From JAJDAH01 sp964487605 (lineage in GTDB: Bacteria; Myxococcota_A; Polyangia; Polyangiales; Polyangiaceae): DNA of 64,000 nucleotides. Shown piece by piece: positions 25,671 to 34,043 of the stretch. The stretch spans positions 1 to 64,000 of the forward strand of contig CAZARU010000030.1 in assembly GCA_964487605.1 (NCBI GenBank). The letters run 5' to 3'. The notes below the pieces were generated by a model that saw only the letters and a program-made list of their open reading frames with translations, made no database searches and was not told where the DNA came from. The position numbers and the translations under genes were made by a program. Within the stretch, counting starts at the first letter, position 1. Every line of letters begins with the position of its first letter.

Positions 25671-26984
25671 TCAGTACTCGGTGCCGGCCCGCCACTGCCG
25701 GTAGCCGATCGTCGATCGCACGCCGAGGCCCAGGAGCGGCTCCCAGGGGATCCACGAAGGCGCATCGAGAGCCCGCAGATCGCGAATCGCCTCGTTCTCG
25801 CCGCCCAGCACGAGCTCGGCGAGGGCTCGCCCGGCGGCGGTCCCCATGGCCACCCCGACGCCGTTGTAGGCCGCCGACGAGAACACCCCGGCGCGCAGCT
25901 CGCCGAAGTGCTGGCCGTCGTTGAGCGTGTTCCCCATGACGCCCCCCCAGGTGTGCTCGAGCTCGACGTCGGCGAGCTCCGGGAAGCGGGCCCTGAGCGA
26001 CGCGCCGTGCGAGGAGCGAATCCGCTCCCACTCGCGCTCCGAAACCTCGAACCGCCGCAAGTAGCGCACCGTGTTCCGCATCAGGAGTCGATGATCGCGG
26101 GTCCGACGGACGGTCGAGCCGAGTGCCTCCTCCGGGACGAGGCCCCATTCGCCGTCGCCGGCGCCGGATCGCTCGGACTCCGAGAGTGGACGAGTGAGGC
26201 TCGCGAACGTCATCAGCGGGACGATCCGCCGCTCGAGGAAGCCGAGCTGAGGCGTGAAGCCGTTCGTGGCCAGCACCAGCACGGGCGCCGACACGCTCCC
26301 GCGCTCGCACTCGGCGCGGTGCGGCGGCCCGAGGTCGAGCGCCGTGACCGGAGACTGCTCGAAGAGGCTCACGTTCGGCGGCAAGGACGCGCCGAGGCCA
26401 CGCGCGAGCGCCGCGGGCTGGACCAGCGCCGAACCCGCGGTGAAGATCGCGGCGTCGTAGTAGGCGCTGCCGGTGCGCGCCCGCAGGGCCTCGCGGGACA
26501 CGTCCTCGTACGGTTCACCGAGCACCTCGAGCCCGCGCCGGAACCGCGCCAGGGCAGCGCGCCCTACGTCGTTCACCGCGACGTGGTAGCGACCAATCTC
26601 CGAGAAGTCGCAGCGAACGCCGTGGGCGGCGACGAGCTCGCCCAGCCACTGGCGACCCGCACGCTGAAGGCGCACCCGACGAGCGTTCCCCTCGACGCCC
26701 CACTTCTCGGCCCAGTGCCCCACGTCGACGACGAACCCCGAGTTGCGACCGGACGAGCCGTAGCCCACGCGCTGCGCCTCGACGACCACCACGCGATCGT
26801 CAGGGCGCAGCTCCGCGAGGCGCCGCGCGGCGGCGAGGCCGGTGAAGCCCGCGCCCAGAACCAGGAAGTCCGCCGTCTCGTCCCTCTCGAGGACACGGGC
26901 CGCAGATGGCGGCGGAAGCGTCGCCCACCACCCCGAGGTCCCGTACTCGCCCGGAAGTCGCCTGGTCGCACGCCGGTCCGCCAC
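25671..26984 (-). CDS. FAD-dependent oxidoreductase of the DAO family
   Basis: Predicted 437 residues from GTG 26984; the frame is open upstream to 27239 without matching the family. The dinucleotide motif is FLVLGAGFTGLAAARRL (about 34-50), with acidic VVVEAQRVGYG and GRNSGFVVDVGHW, as in glycine oxidase and gamma-glutamylputrescine oxidase relatives. WGGVMGNTLNDGQHFG and YNGVGVAMGTAAGRA are the C-terminal FAD contacts. The protein likely oxidises an amine or N-methyl amino acid. Its 3' end lies four bases from the convergent chrA stop. Confidence 0.8.
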   Translation of the reverse strand: MADRRATRRLPGEYGTSGWWATLPPPSAARVLERDETADFLVLGAGFTGLAAARRLAELRPDDRVVVVEAQRVGYGSSGRNSGFVVDVGHWAEKWGVEGNARRVRLQRAGRQWLGELVAAHGVRCDFSEIGRYHVAVNDVGRAALARFRRGLEVLGEPYEDVSREALRARTGSAYYDAAIFTAGSALVQPAALARGLGASLPPNVSLFEQSPVTALDLGPPHRAECERGSVSAPVLVLATNGFTPQLGFLERRIVPLMTFASLTRPLSESERSGAGDGEWGLVPEEALGSTVRRTRDHRLLMRNTVRYLRRFEVSEREWERIRSSHGASLRARFPELADVELEHTWGGVMGNTLNDGQHFGELRAGVFSSAAYNGVGVAMGTAAGRALAELVLGGENEAIRDLRALDAPSWIPWEPLLGLGVRSTIGYRQWRAGTEY

Positions 26985-27140
26985 GCCCGGGAGCCTACCC
27001 GTGGTCGCGCGGGACGTGCGTCCGAAGTGCGAGGTCCAGCGTGCCGTCGAGTCTCGACGGGGGCCGTTCGAGCTTGACGCTCGCCGCCGGTCGCCCCATG
27101 GGCGGTTCTCCCGCGTCTTGCGGTCGGAGGAGAGGCGAGC

Positions 27141-28166
27141 ATGGAGCACAGAAATCTTGGGAGCAGCGGCCTGAAGGTGTCCACTCTCTGCCTCGGCGCG
27201 ATGACGTTCGGCGAAGCCGACGACAAGTCGTTCATGCACGGCCTCGGGTGCGACGAAGCAACGGCGTTCCGGATCATGGACAGGTCGCTCGAGGCGGGCA
27301 TCGATTTCCTCGACGTCGCGGACGTCTACGGGCAGGACGGCCTCAGCGAGCGTGTCGTCGGATCATGGTTCGAGAAGTCCGGCAAGCGCGATGCCGTCGT
27401 CCTCGCCACGAAGTTTCGGTTTCGCATGGCGGAGGGCCCGAACGGCACCGGCGCCTCGCGCCTTCGGATCGTCAGGTGCGTGGAAGAGAGCCTCCGACGA
27501 CTGAAGACCGATCGAATCGACCTCTACCAGATCCACATGCAGGACCTGGACACCCCGGAGGAGGAGACGCTGCGCGCCCTGGACGATCTCGTGCGACAGG
27601 GCAAGGTGCTGTACCTCGGCGCCAGCAACTACGCGGCGTACCGCCTCTCGGACAGCCTGTGGACCAGCAAGACCGTCGGGCTGGAGCGCTTCGTCGCGCT
27701 GCAGGCGCAGTACAGCCTCGTCGTTCGCGACCTGGAGCGCGAACTCGTGCCCCTGTGCATGAACCACGGTGTCGGCGTCCTTCCCTGGAGCCCTCTCGCC
27801 GGCGGGTTCCTCAGCGGGAAGTACCGAAAGGGCGCTCCTCCGGCTGCGGGTTCGCGGCTGGAGAAGTGGAAGTCGCGGCTCGAGGCGTTCGACACGGACA
27901 GAAACTGGAAGATCCTGGGCGCGCTGGACGAAGTCGCGAAGGAGGTCGAGTCGAATCCCGCAGCGGTCAGCCTGGCGTGGCTCCTTCGCAAGCCGACGGT
28001 CGTCTCGGTCATCTTCGGCGCGCGCACGGTGGAACAACTGGACGAGAACCTCGCGGGCGCATCCGTCACGCTCACCGACGCCCAGCAGAAGCGCCTGGAC
28101 GAGGCCAGCGATCTCGACTGGGGCTACCCGTACACGTTCATCAAGAACGTGCATGGGCGGTGGTGA
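27141..28166 (+). CDS. Aldo/keto reductase
   Basis: Predicted 341 residues with a strong GGAGGAGAGG Shine-Dalgarno before ATG 27141. The catalytic tetrad is visible: D58 and Y63 (FLDVADVYG), K91 (LATKFRF) and H132 (YQIHMQD). LPWSPLAGGFLSGKY and VSVIFGARTVEQLDENL are typical of the NADPH-binding C-terminal half of AKR family 9/11-type enzymes. It reduces aldehydes or ketones; the physiological substrate cannot be read. A TTGACG -35-like hexamer sits at 27074-27079. The gene is divergent from the FAD oxidoreductase. Confidence 0.9.
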   Translation: MEHRNLGSSGLKVSTLCLGAMTFGEADDKSFMHGLGCDEATAFRIMDRSLEAGIDFLDVADVYGQDGLSERVVGSWFEKSGKRDAVVLATKFRFRMAEGPNGTGASRLRIVRCVEESLRRLKTDRIDLYQIHMQDLDTPEEETLRALDDLVRQGKVLYLGASNYAAYRLSDSLWTSKTVGLERFVALQAQYSLVVRDLERELVPLCMNHGVGVLPWSPLAGGFLSGKYRKGAPPAAGSRLEKWKSRLEAFDTDRNWKILGALDEVAKEVESNPAAVSLAWLLRKPTVVSVIFGARTVEQLDENLAGASVTLTDAQQKRLDEASDLDWGYPYTFIKNVHGRW

Positions 28167-28178
28167 TGGCCCCCCTGG

Positions 28179-28216
28179 CGCGCTGGCTCACGGCACGCCA
28201 CGGAGGAGCCAGCGCG
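28179..28216. terminator. Strong 11-bp hairpin between convergent genes
   Basis: CGCGCTGGCTC (28179-28189) and GAGCCAGCGCG (28206-28216) are perfect 11-bp arms around a 16-base loop. It starts 13 bases after the aldo/keto reductase stop and covers the 3' end of the convergent STAS-like gene. It can terminate either strand or protect 3' ends; there is no T-tract. Confidence 0.5.
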
Positions 28217-28565
28217 ACGCCTCTTCCGTGTCGCTGAAGATCCGGACCTGAACGTCCTCCATCTCGAGCCACGTCGAGGTCATGCGTGCGAGGCCATAGC
28301 CGACGGCACCCTCGACGACGACGGCGCAGCGGCGCTCGAACACGCTCGCGTGTCGCAAGAAGTGCTCGGTGATCGCCCGGAGGTCCGCCGTGGCTCTGCG
28401 CTGGAACGACTCCGACCGGGTCACGTCCAGGATCAGGTGCGACGGTGCCGGGCGCGCCGGATCGGCGACGATCTCGTCCAGCGCGTGCATCAGGCCGTCC
28501 GCGGGGTACTCCCCGACGCAGCGGATGACGTGAACGCTACCTTCTCGACTCCATTCGACAGGCAC
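28188..28565 (-). CDS. STAS/SEC14-like small protein
   Basis: Predicted 125 residues. The sequence alternates beta strands and amphipathic helices: VIRCVGEYPADGLMHALDEIV, HLILDVTRSESFQRR, RCAVVVEGAVGYGLARM, VRIFSDTEEASRWL. The closing segment is typical of SpoIIAA-like STAS/SEC14 proteins, where the final helix carries an E-A-x-x-W-L pattern. The usual phosphorylatable Ser after the third strand is not obvious, although ILDVTRSES could hold it. Such proteins bind lipids or anti-sigma factors. No partner kinase is adjacent. Confidence 0.6.
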   Translation of the reverse strand: MPVEWSREGSVHVIRCVGEYPADGLMHALDEIVADPARPAPSHLILDVTRSESFQRRATADLRAITEHFLRHASVFERRCAVVVEGAVGYGLARMTSTWLEMEDVQVRIFSDTEEASRWLLRGVP

Positions 28566-28639
28566 GGCCCCTTTCCGGAGACTACCATGGGGAGTTTCTG
28601 CTCATGGCGAGCCGTTTCCCGCGGGTCGATTGGACCCGG

Positions 28640-29230
28640 TCACTCGCGCTCGCGCGAGACGGCGCCTGCGTCCAGGCGGTAGCGCTGCTTCGTCGCCGGA
28701 CACGTCGCAACCCCCTGGTCGTCGAAGTCGAGGCGCGCGCCGTACTCGCTCATCCAGCCGGTGACCCGCGCAGGCACGCCGGTGACCAGCGCGTGGTCGG
28801 GAACGTCCCGCGTCACGACGGCGCCCGCCGCGACGAAGGCGTGGCGCCCGATCGACACGCCACAGACGACGGTCGCGTTAGCGCCGATCGTCGCGCCCTC
28901 ACGCACGCGCGTCGAAACGAACTCGCTGCGTCGTGGCACGGCGCTGCGCGGATTCTTCACGTTGGTGAAGACGACGCCGGGCCCGCAGAAGACGTCGTCC
29001 TCGAGCTCCACGCCGTCGAACACGCTGACGTGATTCTGAACCTTCACGCGGGAACCGATCTTCGCGGAGCCCGCGACGAAGCACCCCTGACCGACGGTGC
29101 AGTCGTGCCCGATGCGCGCACCGGACATCACGTGGCAGAAGTGCCAGACCTTCGTCCGCGCCCCGACGACGGCGCCCTCGTCGACGACCGCCGAGGGGTG
29201 AATCGTCGCGGTGGGGTCCACGAGGGTCAC
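28640..29230 (-). CDS. Left-handed beta-helix sugar N-acetyltransferase (WbpD/WlbB-like)
   Basis: Predicted 196 residues from GTG 29230, which matches the family start; an upstream ATG at 29308 would add 26 residues. Hexapeptide repeats are clear: IHPSAVVDEGAVVGARTKVW, HVMSGARIGHDCTVGQGCFV, VKVQNHVSVFDGVELEDDVF, ATIGANATVVCGVSIG. The block FTNVKNPRS matches UDP-2-acetamido-3-amino-glucuronate N-acetyltransferases. These enzymes acetylate a 3-amino sugar for O-antigen or exopolysaccharide. It is about 4 kb beyond gmd and may serve the same envelope glycans, but the two are not in one operon. Confidence 0.85.
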   Translation of the reverse strand: MTLVDPTATIHPSAVVDEGAVVGARTKVWHFCHVMSGARIGHDCTVGQGCFVAGSAKIGSRVKVQNHVSVFDGVELEDDVFCGPGVVFTNVKNPRSAVPRRSEFVSTRVREGATIGANATVVCGVSIGRHAFVAAGAVVTRDVPDHALVTGVPARVTGWMSEYGARLDFDDQGVATCPATKQRYRLDAGAVSRERE

Positions 29231-29346
29231 GGCGCGGCGAGCCCAGGGGGTCTCGAGCCGCCCACCGCGGGCGAGGGGATGTCCGGCGTCACCGGCGCGA
29301 ATCATCACGCGGGCGATGGCGCGTCAAGGCGCGGGGCGAATCGATC

Positions 29347-29952
29347 TCACGTCGCCAGGCGCACGACGACCGTCAGGGCGGAATCGGAGTGTTCGAAGAC
29401 GCGCACTTCGGGCTCGCGCTTCGTGCTGGTGCGAACGAGCTCTCTCAGGGTGGCGAGCGTCACGAGCACGTAGTTCGGGTCGTCGAAGTAGGGGAATCCC
29501 GAGTACGCGATCATCGTCTCGTCGTCGGCCGCGTCCACCACGACCTTCGCCGGACCGCGTCGGATCTGGCGCCACATGGTCGGCACCTGCTTCAGGACGA
29601 AGCGCGGAGTGGTCGCGCGGAGCAGGACCCGAAAGAAACGGGAAATGCCCAGGTGCGTGCACGCCTCGATGATCCTCATGAACGCCTCGTCGTCGTCCTC
29701 GGCGAGCTGGACTCGCATCGCGGCGAACGCCGCCTGCAGCGCCTCCTCCGGGTACCAGCTCCCGGCCAGTGGCTCCTCGATCATGGCCCGGTGCGGCTCC
29801 GGCACGGCGCGCACGACGCGCGTCCAGGCACCGGGCTCGTGCTCTCGGTCCACCCACGACCGCGCCGTGACGAGCCAGAGCCCCTTGACCTCGCTCTGCG
29901 GGTGAGACCCCACGCCCGGGGTGTACCACAAGCGCACGCGGTCATGTCTCAT
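29347..29952 (-). CDS. Conserved-looking protein of unknown function
   Basis: Predicted 201 residues from ATG 29952; the frame is open to 30159 but that would overlap the divergent uvrA start. It opens with a WLVTARSWVDRE stretch, then alpha-helical segments (EALQAAFAAMRVQLAEDDDEAFMRIIEACTHLG, split by loops), ending in beta strands. The helical layout around MIEEPLAGSWYPEEAL loosely recalls the myxobacterial DUF2378/TIGR02265 family, but I cannot confirm it. It is soluble, with no signal peptide. Confidence 0.55.
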   Translation of the reverse strand: MRHDRVRLWYTPGVGSHPQSEVKGLWLVTARSWVDREHEPGAWTRVVRAVPEPHRAMIEEPLAGSWYPEEALQAAFAAMRVQLAEDDDEAFMRIIEACTHLGISRFFRVLLRATTPRFVLKQVPTMWRQIRRGPAKVVVDAADDETMIAYSGFPYFDDPNYVLVTLATLRELVRTSTKREPEVRVFEHSDSALTVVVRLAT

Positions 29953-30022
29953 GACGTCCCACGTCAGCAGGCCGCAGGGCCAAGCTGGACGTACGCGCGC
30001 GTCGGCACTACGCGGGTGGCGC

Positions 30023-32890
30023 ATGGAGCTTCGAAACGTCGAGATCCGCGGTGCCCGGGAGCACAACTTGAAGGGGATCGACGTGCTCATTCCGAAGAAG
30101 CGTCTCGTCGTCCTCACGGGCGTGTCGGGCTCGGGCAAGTCCTCCCTCGCCTTCGACACGCTCTACGCCGAGGGACAGAGGCGCTACGTCGAGAGCCTCT
30201 CGGCGTACGCCAGGCAGTTCCTGGGGCGCATGGAGAAGCCACGCTACGACACCATCCGCGGCCTGGCGCCGACCATCTCCATCGAGCAGAAGACCACGGG
30301 CACGAACCCGCGCTCCACCGTGGGGACCATCACGGAAATCTCGGATTATCTGCGCGTGCTGTTCGCGCGCGTCGGCGTTCAGCACTGCCCTCGGTGCAAG
30401 AAGCCCGTGGGCGGGCAGACGGCGCAGCGCATCGCGCGCGACCTCCTGTCGCGCTCCGGGGCTCGCGTCGTGCTCCTCGCGCCCGTCCTGGTGAACCGCA
30501 AGGGCGAGCACCGGGAGCTGCTGGAGACCGCGCGGTCGGAGGGGTTCACCCGCCTGCGTGTGGACGGGACCCTGGTCGAGACGGCCGACCTCGAGGCGCT
30601 GGACAAGCGCAAGAAGCACACCGTCGAGAAGGTCATCGACCGGCTCGTGATCGACGCGGACTCCGGACCGCGCCTCGCCGAGTCCGTGGAGCACGCGCTC
30701 CGCGAGGGGCGCGGGACCCTCATCGCCACCGTGGACGGTCGGGACACGACGTTCTCTGCGAGCCTGGCGTGCACGACCTGCAACGCCTCCTTTCCCGAGC
30801 TGACGCCCCAGGGATTCTCCTTCAACAGCCCACAAGGCATGTGCGCGGACTGCAATGGCCTCGGCACGCGCGTCGAGATCGATCCCGCGCTGGTTCTCCC
30901 CGACCACCGGCTGACGATCGACGAGGGCGCCATCGCGTCGTGGGGCCCCGACGTCTCGCGGAAGACGGGCTGGTCGCACGGCTTCCGAGGCCAGCTGGTG
31001 AAGCACCTGGGCGTTCCCACCGACGTCGCGTGGAGCAAGCTCGGCAAGAAGCGCCAGCAGATCATGCTGTGGGGTACGGGAGAGAGGAAGTACCGGGTCA
31101 CCTGGGCCGGCAAGAGCGGCAAGGGCAGCTTCGACGTGGAGTGGGAGGGGTTGATCCCGCGCCTCATGCGTCGCTTCGGCCAGACCAAGAGCGAGCGCGC
31201 CCGCGCCTGGTACCAGAAGTTCATGAGCGACAAGACGTGCTCCACCTGCCGCGGCGCCCGGCTGCGCAAGGAGAGCGCGGCGGTGCGCCTCGGCGGGGCC
31301 ACGATCGTGGACGTGGGGGCCATGACCGTCGCCGACGCCAGCGGCTTCTTCCAGAACCTGGAGCTCGACGGGAGCGCGGCGCAGATCGCCACCGAGGTCC
31401 TCAAGGAGATACGCTCCCGTCTCGACTTCCTGAACGCCGTCGGACTCGGCTACCTGTCCCTCGACCGCCCCGGCCCGACGCTCTCCGGCGGCGAGTCGCA
31501 GCGCATCCGCCTGGCGAGTCAGGTGGGGTCCGAGCTCACGGGGGTCATCTACGTCCTCGACGAGCCGAGCATCGGACTCCATCAGCGCGACAACGGTCGC
31601 TTGCTCGCGACGCTGCAGAGGATGCGCGACATCGGCAACACGGTCGTGGTGGTGGAGCACGACGAAGAGACGATCCGAGCAGCCGACTGGGTGATCGACT
31701 TCGGACCCGGCGCAGGCGTCGCAGGGGGGAACGTCGTTCATGCGGGTACCGCGAAGTCGATGGGTGAGGCCGACGCGTCGCTCACGGGCGCCTACCTGAC
31801 GGGACGCGCCACCATCGAGGTCCCGCGCACCCGCAGGACGGCCGCGGGAGCGCTGAGAGTGCTCGGTGCTTCGGCGAACAACCTCGCGGGCATCGACGTG
31901 GAGTTCCCGCTGGGCGTGCTCACGGCGGTCACCGGCGTGTCCGGCGCGGGGAAGTCGACGCTCGTCAACGACGTGCTCTACCCCGCCCTCGCCGGTCGCC
32001 TCCACGCCGCCCAGGTGAAGGTCGGCGCGCACCGACGCATCGACGGTGCCGAGGCGCTCGACAAGGTCGTGGACGTCGACCAGCGTCCCATCGGGCGCAC
32101 ACCGCGCTCGAACCCGGCCACGTACATCAAGGTCTTCGACGAGATCCGGAGCTTCTTCGCCGCGCTGCCCGACGCCAAGGTGCGCGGCTACGGCGCGGGG
32201 CGCTTCTCCTTCAACGTGGCGGGGGGTCGGTGCGAAGCCTGCGAGGGAGACGGCGTACGGAAGATAGAGATGCACTTCCTCGCCGACGTGTTCGTCACGT
32301 GCGAGGACTGCCGGGGCCGTCGCTTCAACGAAGCCACGCTGGAGGTGCGGTATCGCGGCAAGTCGATAGCGGAGGTGCTCGACCTGACGGTGAGCGAGGC
32401 CCTCGAGCTCTTCACCGTCCACACGAAGATCGCCGAACCCCTGCGCTTGCTCGAGGAGGTCGGCGTCGGGTACCTGAAGCTCGGTCAGCCTTCACCGACT
32501 CTCTCCGGCGGCGAGGCTCAGCGCATCAAGCTCGCTCGTGAGCTCGCCCGCCGAGCGACCGGTCGGACGCTCTACGTCCTGGACGAACCCACGACGGGCC
32601 TGCACTTCGACGACGTGAAGAAGCTCCTGGGCGTGCTCCACCGCCTGGTGGACGCCGGCAACACGGTGGTCGTCATCGAGCACCATCTGGACGTGATCAA
32701 GACGGCCGACTGGGTGATCGACCTCGGGCCGGAGGGTGGTCCCGGCGGCGGTCACGTCATTGCGACCGGCACGCCGGAGCAGGTCGCCCGCGCCGAGGGG
32801 TCCTTCACGGGCCGCTACCTGGCGAGCGCCCTCGCCCCGCGTCGAGCGCGGCGCGTGAAGCGCGGCGCCGAGCTGGCCGCGCCGGCGTAG
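30023..32890 (+). CDS. uvrA: Excinuclease ABC subunit UvrA
   Basis: Predicted 955 residues, close to the usual 940-960. Start ATG 30023 gives the canonical MELRNVEIRGAREHNLKGID. Walker A motifs are GVSGSGKSS (about 34) and GVSGAGKST (about 640). ABC signatures LSGGESQRIRLA and LSGGEAQRIKLA and Walker B YVLDEPSIGLH and YVLDEPTTGLH are intact. Zinc sites: CTTC...CADC in the insertion and CEAC...CEDC in the second half. It detects bulky DNA lesions in nucleotide excision repair and hands over to UvrB. A hairpin follows the stop. Confidence 0.97.
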   Translation: MELRNVEIRGAREHNLKGIDVLIPKKRLVVLTGVSGSGKSSLAFDTLYAEGQRRYVESLSAYARQFLGRMEKPRYDTIRGLAPTISIEQKTTGTNPRSTVGTITEISDYLRVLFARVGVQHCPRCKKPVGGQTAQRIARDLLSRSGARVVLLAPVLVNRKGEHRELLETARSEGFTRLRVDGTLVETADLEALDKRKKHTVEKVIDRLVIDADSGPRLAESVEHALREGRGTLIATVDGRDTTFSASLACTTCNASFPELTPQGFSFNSPQGMCADCNGLGTRVEIDPALVLPDHRLTIDEGAIASWGPDVSRKTGWSHGFRGQLVKHLGVPTDVAWSKLGKKRQQIMLWGTGERKYRVTWAGKSGKGSFDVEWEGLIPRLMRRFGQTKSERARAWYQKFMSDKTCSTCRGARLRKESAAVRLGGATIVDVGAMTVADASGFFQNLELDGSAAQIATEVLKEIRSRLDFLNAVGLGYLSLDRPGPTLSGGESQRIRLASQVGSELTGVIYVLDEPSIGLHQRDNGRLLATLQRMRDIGNTVVVVEHDEETIRAADWVIDFGPGAGVAGGNVVHAGTAKSMGEADASLTGAYLTGRATIEVPRTRRTAAGALRVLGASANNLAGIDVEFPLGVLTAVTGVSGAGKSTLVNDVLYPALAGRLHAAQVKVGAHRRIDGAEALDKVVDVDQRPIGRTPRSNPATYIKVFDEIRSFFAALPDAKVRGYGAGRFSFNVAGGRCEACEGDGVRKIEMHFLADVFVTCEDCRGRRFNEATLEVRYRGKSIAEVLDLTVSEALELFTVHTKIAEPLRLLEEVGVGYLKLGQPSPTLSGGEAQRIKLARELARRATGRTLYVLDEPTTGLHFDDVKKLLGVLHRLVDAGNTVVVIEHHLDVIKTADWVIDLGPEGGPGGGHVIATGTPEQVARAEGSFTGRYLASALAPRRARRVKRGAELAAPA

Positions 32891-32894
32891 GCAC

Positions 32895-32934
32895 GCGCCC
32901 CCAAGCACGCCGGGGTTTCTCGTGCTCGGGGCGC
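32895..32934 (+). terminator. Hairpin after uvrA
   Basis: GCGCCCCCAAGCACG (32895-32909) can pair with CGTGCTCGGGGCGC (32921-32934), with one mismatch and one bulged C, across an 11-base loop. It begins four bases after the uvrA stop and ends before the next gene's start at 32959. No T-tract follows, so it is best called a probable terminator or 3'-end stabiliser. Confidence 0.5.
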
Positions 32935-32958
32935 TCGCCGTGCGAGGATTCGAGACCC

Positions 32959-33963
32959 ATGCCCGACGGAAGGAAGCCCGGCGGCCCACCCCGCCCCGAT
33001 CCGCGGCCGCCCACACCTCCGCCGGCGCCGCGCGCGAGCCTTCCGAGCATCCCGGAGGCGGGTCGGGCCACGGCCCCCTCGGTTCCCGACGGCGACCGTG
33101 CCTCCGGTGGTCACAGGCTCGCGCCGCCGGCGCCGCCCGCGCGGGATTTCCCGTCCGCGAACCTGAGAGCTGCGATGCCGGTGAAGGAGTCGCCGTCCGG
33201 CAGCCACGTGGCCGCCGCACCCGTTCGACGCGTGCCCACCGCCGGAGAGCTTCGAGTGGTCGTCGTGGACGACGACGAGCGGTTTCGAAGGATGGCGGCT
33301 GAGCCCTTCGAGCGGCGCGGCGACGAGGTCCGGTGCTTCGCGGATGGTCTCGAGGCGCTGGCGAAGTGTCTCGAAGATCCGCCCGACGTGATCCTCACCG
33401 ACGTCCAGATGCCGCGCATGGACGGCTGGCAGCTCCTGAGATTGATTCGCGCCCGTCCGGCGCTCGCGAACGTTCCGGTCGTCTTTCTCACGTCGCTCAA
33501 CGGCGATACCGAGCGATTACGCGGCTACCAGCTCGGCGTCGATGCCTACATCCCGAAGCCGTACACGCCAGACGAACTTCTGGTGCGAGTGCATCGAATC
33601 GTGCAACAGGCCAACCGCGCTCTCCCGGCGTTCGCCGAACGCGGGATCCTGCGCGGAGAACTCGAGCACGCCGCGCCGGCGTCCCTGCTCTCGTTCCTGG
33701 AGATGGAGAGGAAGAACGGCGTTCTGCTCCTCGTCGGAGACAGCGTCGTGCGAGTGTTTCTCCGGGACGGCCGCGCCGTGCGGGCCAGCGTCGAGGGTGA
33801 CGAATCGGTCGCGTCGCGAAGCGTGATGATGAAGGTGCTGGACTGGACGAGCGGCGAGTTCGAGTTCTCGCCGTCAGAGGTTCACGGCGAGGACGAGATC
33901 GGTGCGTCGCTGACGGGGTTGATCCTCGATCATGCGAAGGCGGCGGACGAAGCCCGACGCTGA
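32959..33963 (+). CDS. Response regulator receiver with DUF4388 output domain
   Basis: Predicted 334 residues. The first 90 or so are a Pro/Ala/Arg-rich disordered region. The receiver domain follows with acidic VVVDDDE, phospho-acceptor D148 (ILTDVQMPRMDG), T178 (VFLTSLNG) and K200 (IPKPYTPDEL), all conserved. The C-terminus (GILRGELEHAAPASLLSFLEMERKNG, given here in part) matches DUF4388, the PatA-like domain common in deltaproteobacterial receivers. It probably relays a phosphosignal by protein contact rather than DNA binding. No histidine kinase is adjacent. Confidence 0.85.
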   Translation: MPDGRKPGGPPRPDPRPPTPPPAPRASLPSIPEAGRATAPSVPDGDRASGGHRLAPPAPPARDFPSANLRAAMPVKESPSGSHVAAAPVRRVPTAGELRVVVVDDDERFRRMAAEPFERRGDEVRCFADGLEALAKCLEDPPDVILTDVQMPRMDGWQLLRLIRARPALANVPVVFLTSLNGDTERLRGYQLGVDAYIPKPYTPDELLVRVHRIVQQANRALPAFAERGILRGELEHAAPASLLSFLEMERKNGVLLLVGDSVVRVFLRDGRAVRASVEGDESVASRSVMMKVLDWTSGEFEFSPSEVHGEDEIGASLTGLILDHAKAADEARR

Positions 33964-33965
33964 GT

Positions 33966-33989
33966 GGCTCCGGTGCCGGCGCAGGAGCC
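33966..33989 (+). terminator. Short hairpin after the receiver gene
   Basis: GGCTCC (33966-33971) and GGAGCC (33984-33989) pair around a 12-base loop immediately after the TGA at 33961-33963. It may end the receiver transcript. The stem is short and lacks a T-tract. Confidence 0.3.
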
Positions 33990-34043
33990 CGACGGGAGCG
34001 GCGGTGTGCTAGGCTGGCGGCGCTCTTTCGGAGGTGCTTCGGG

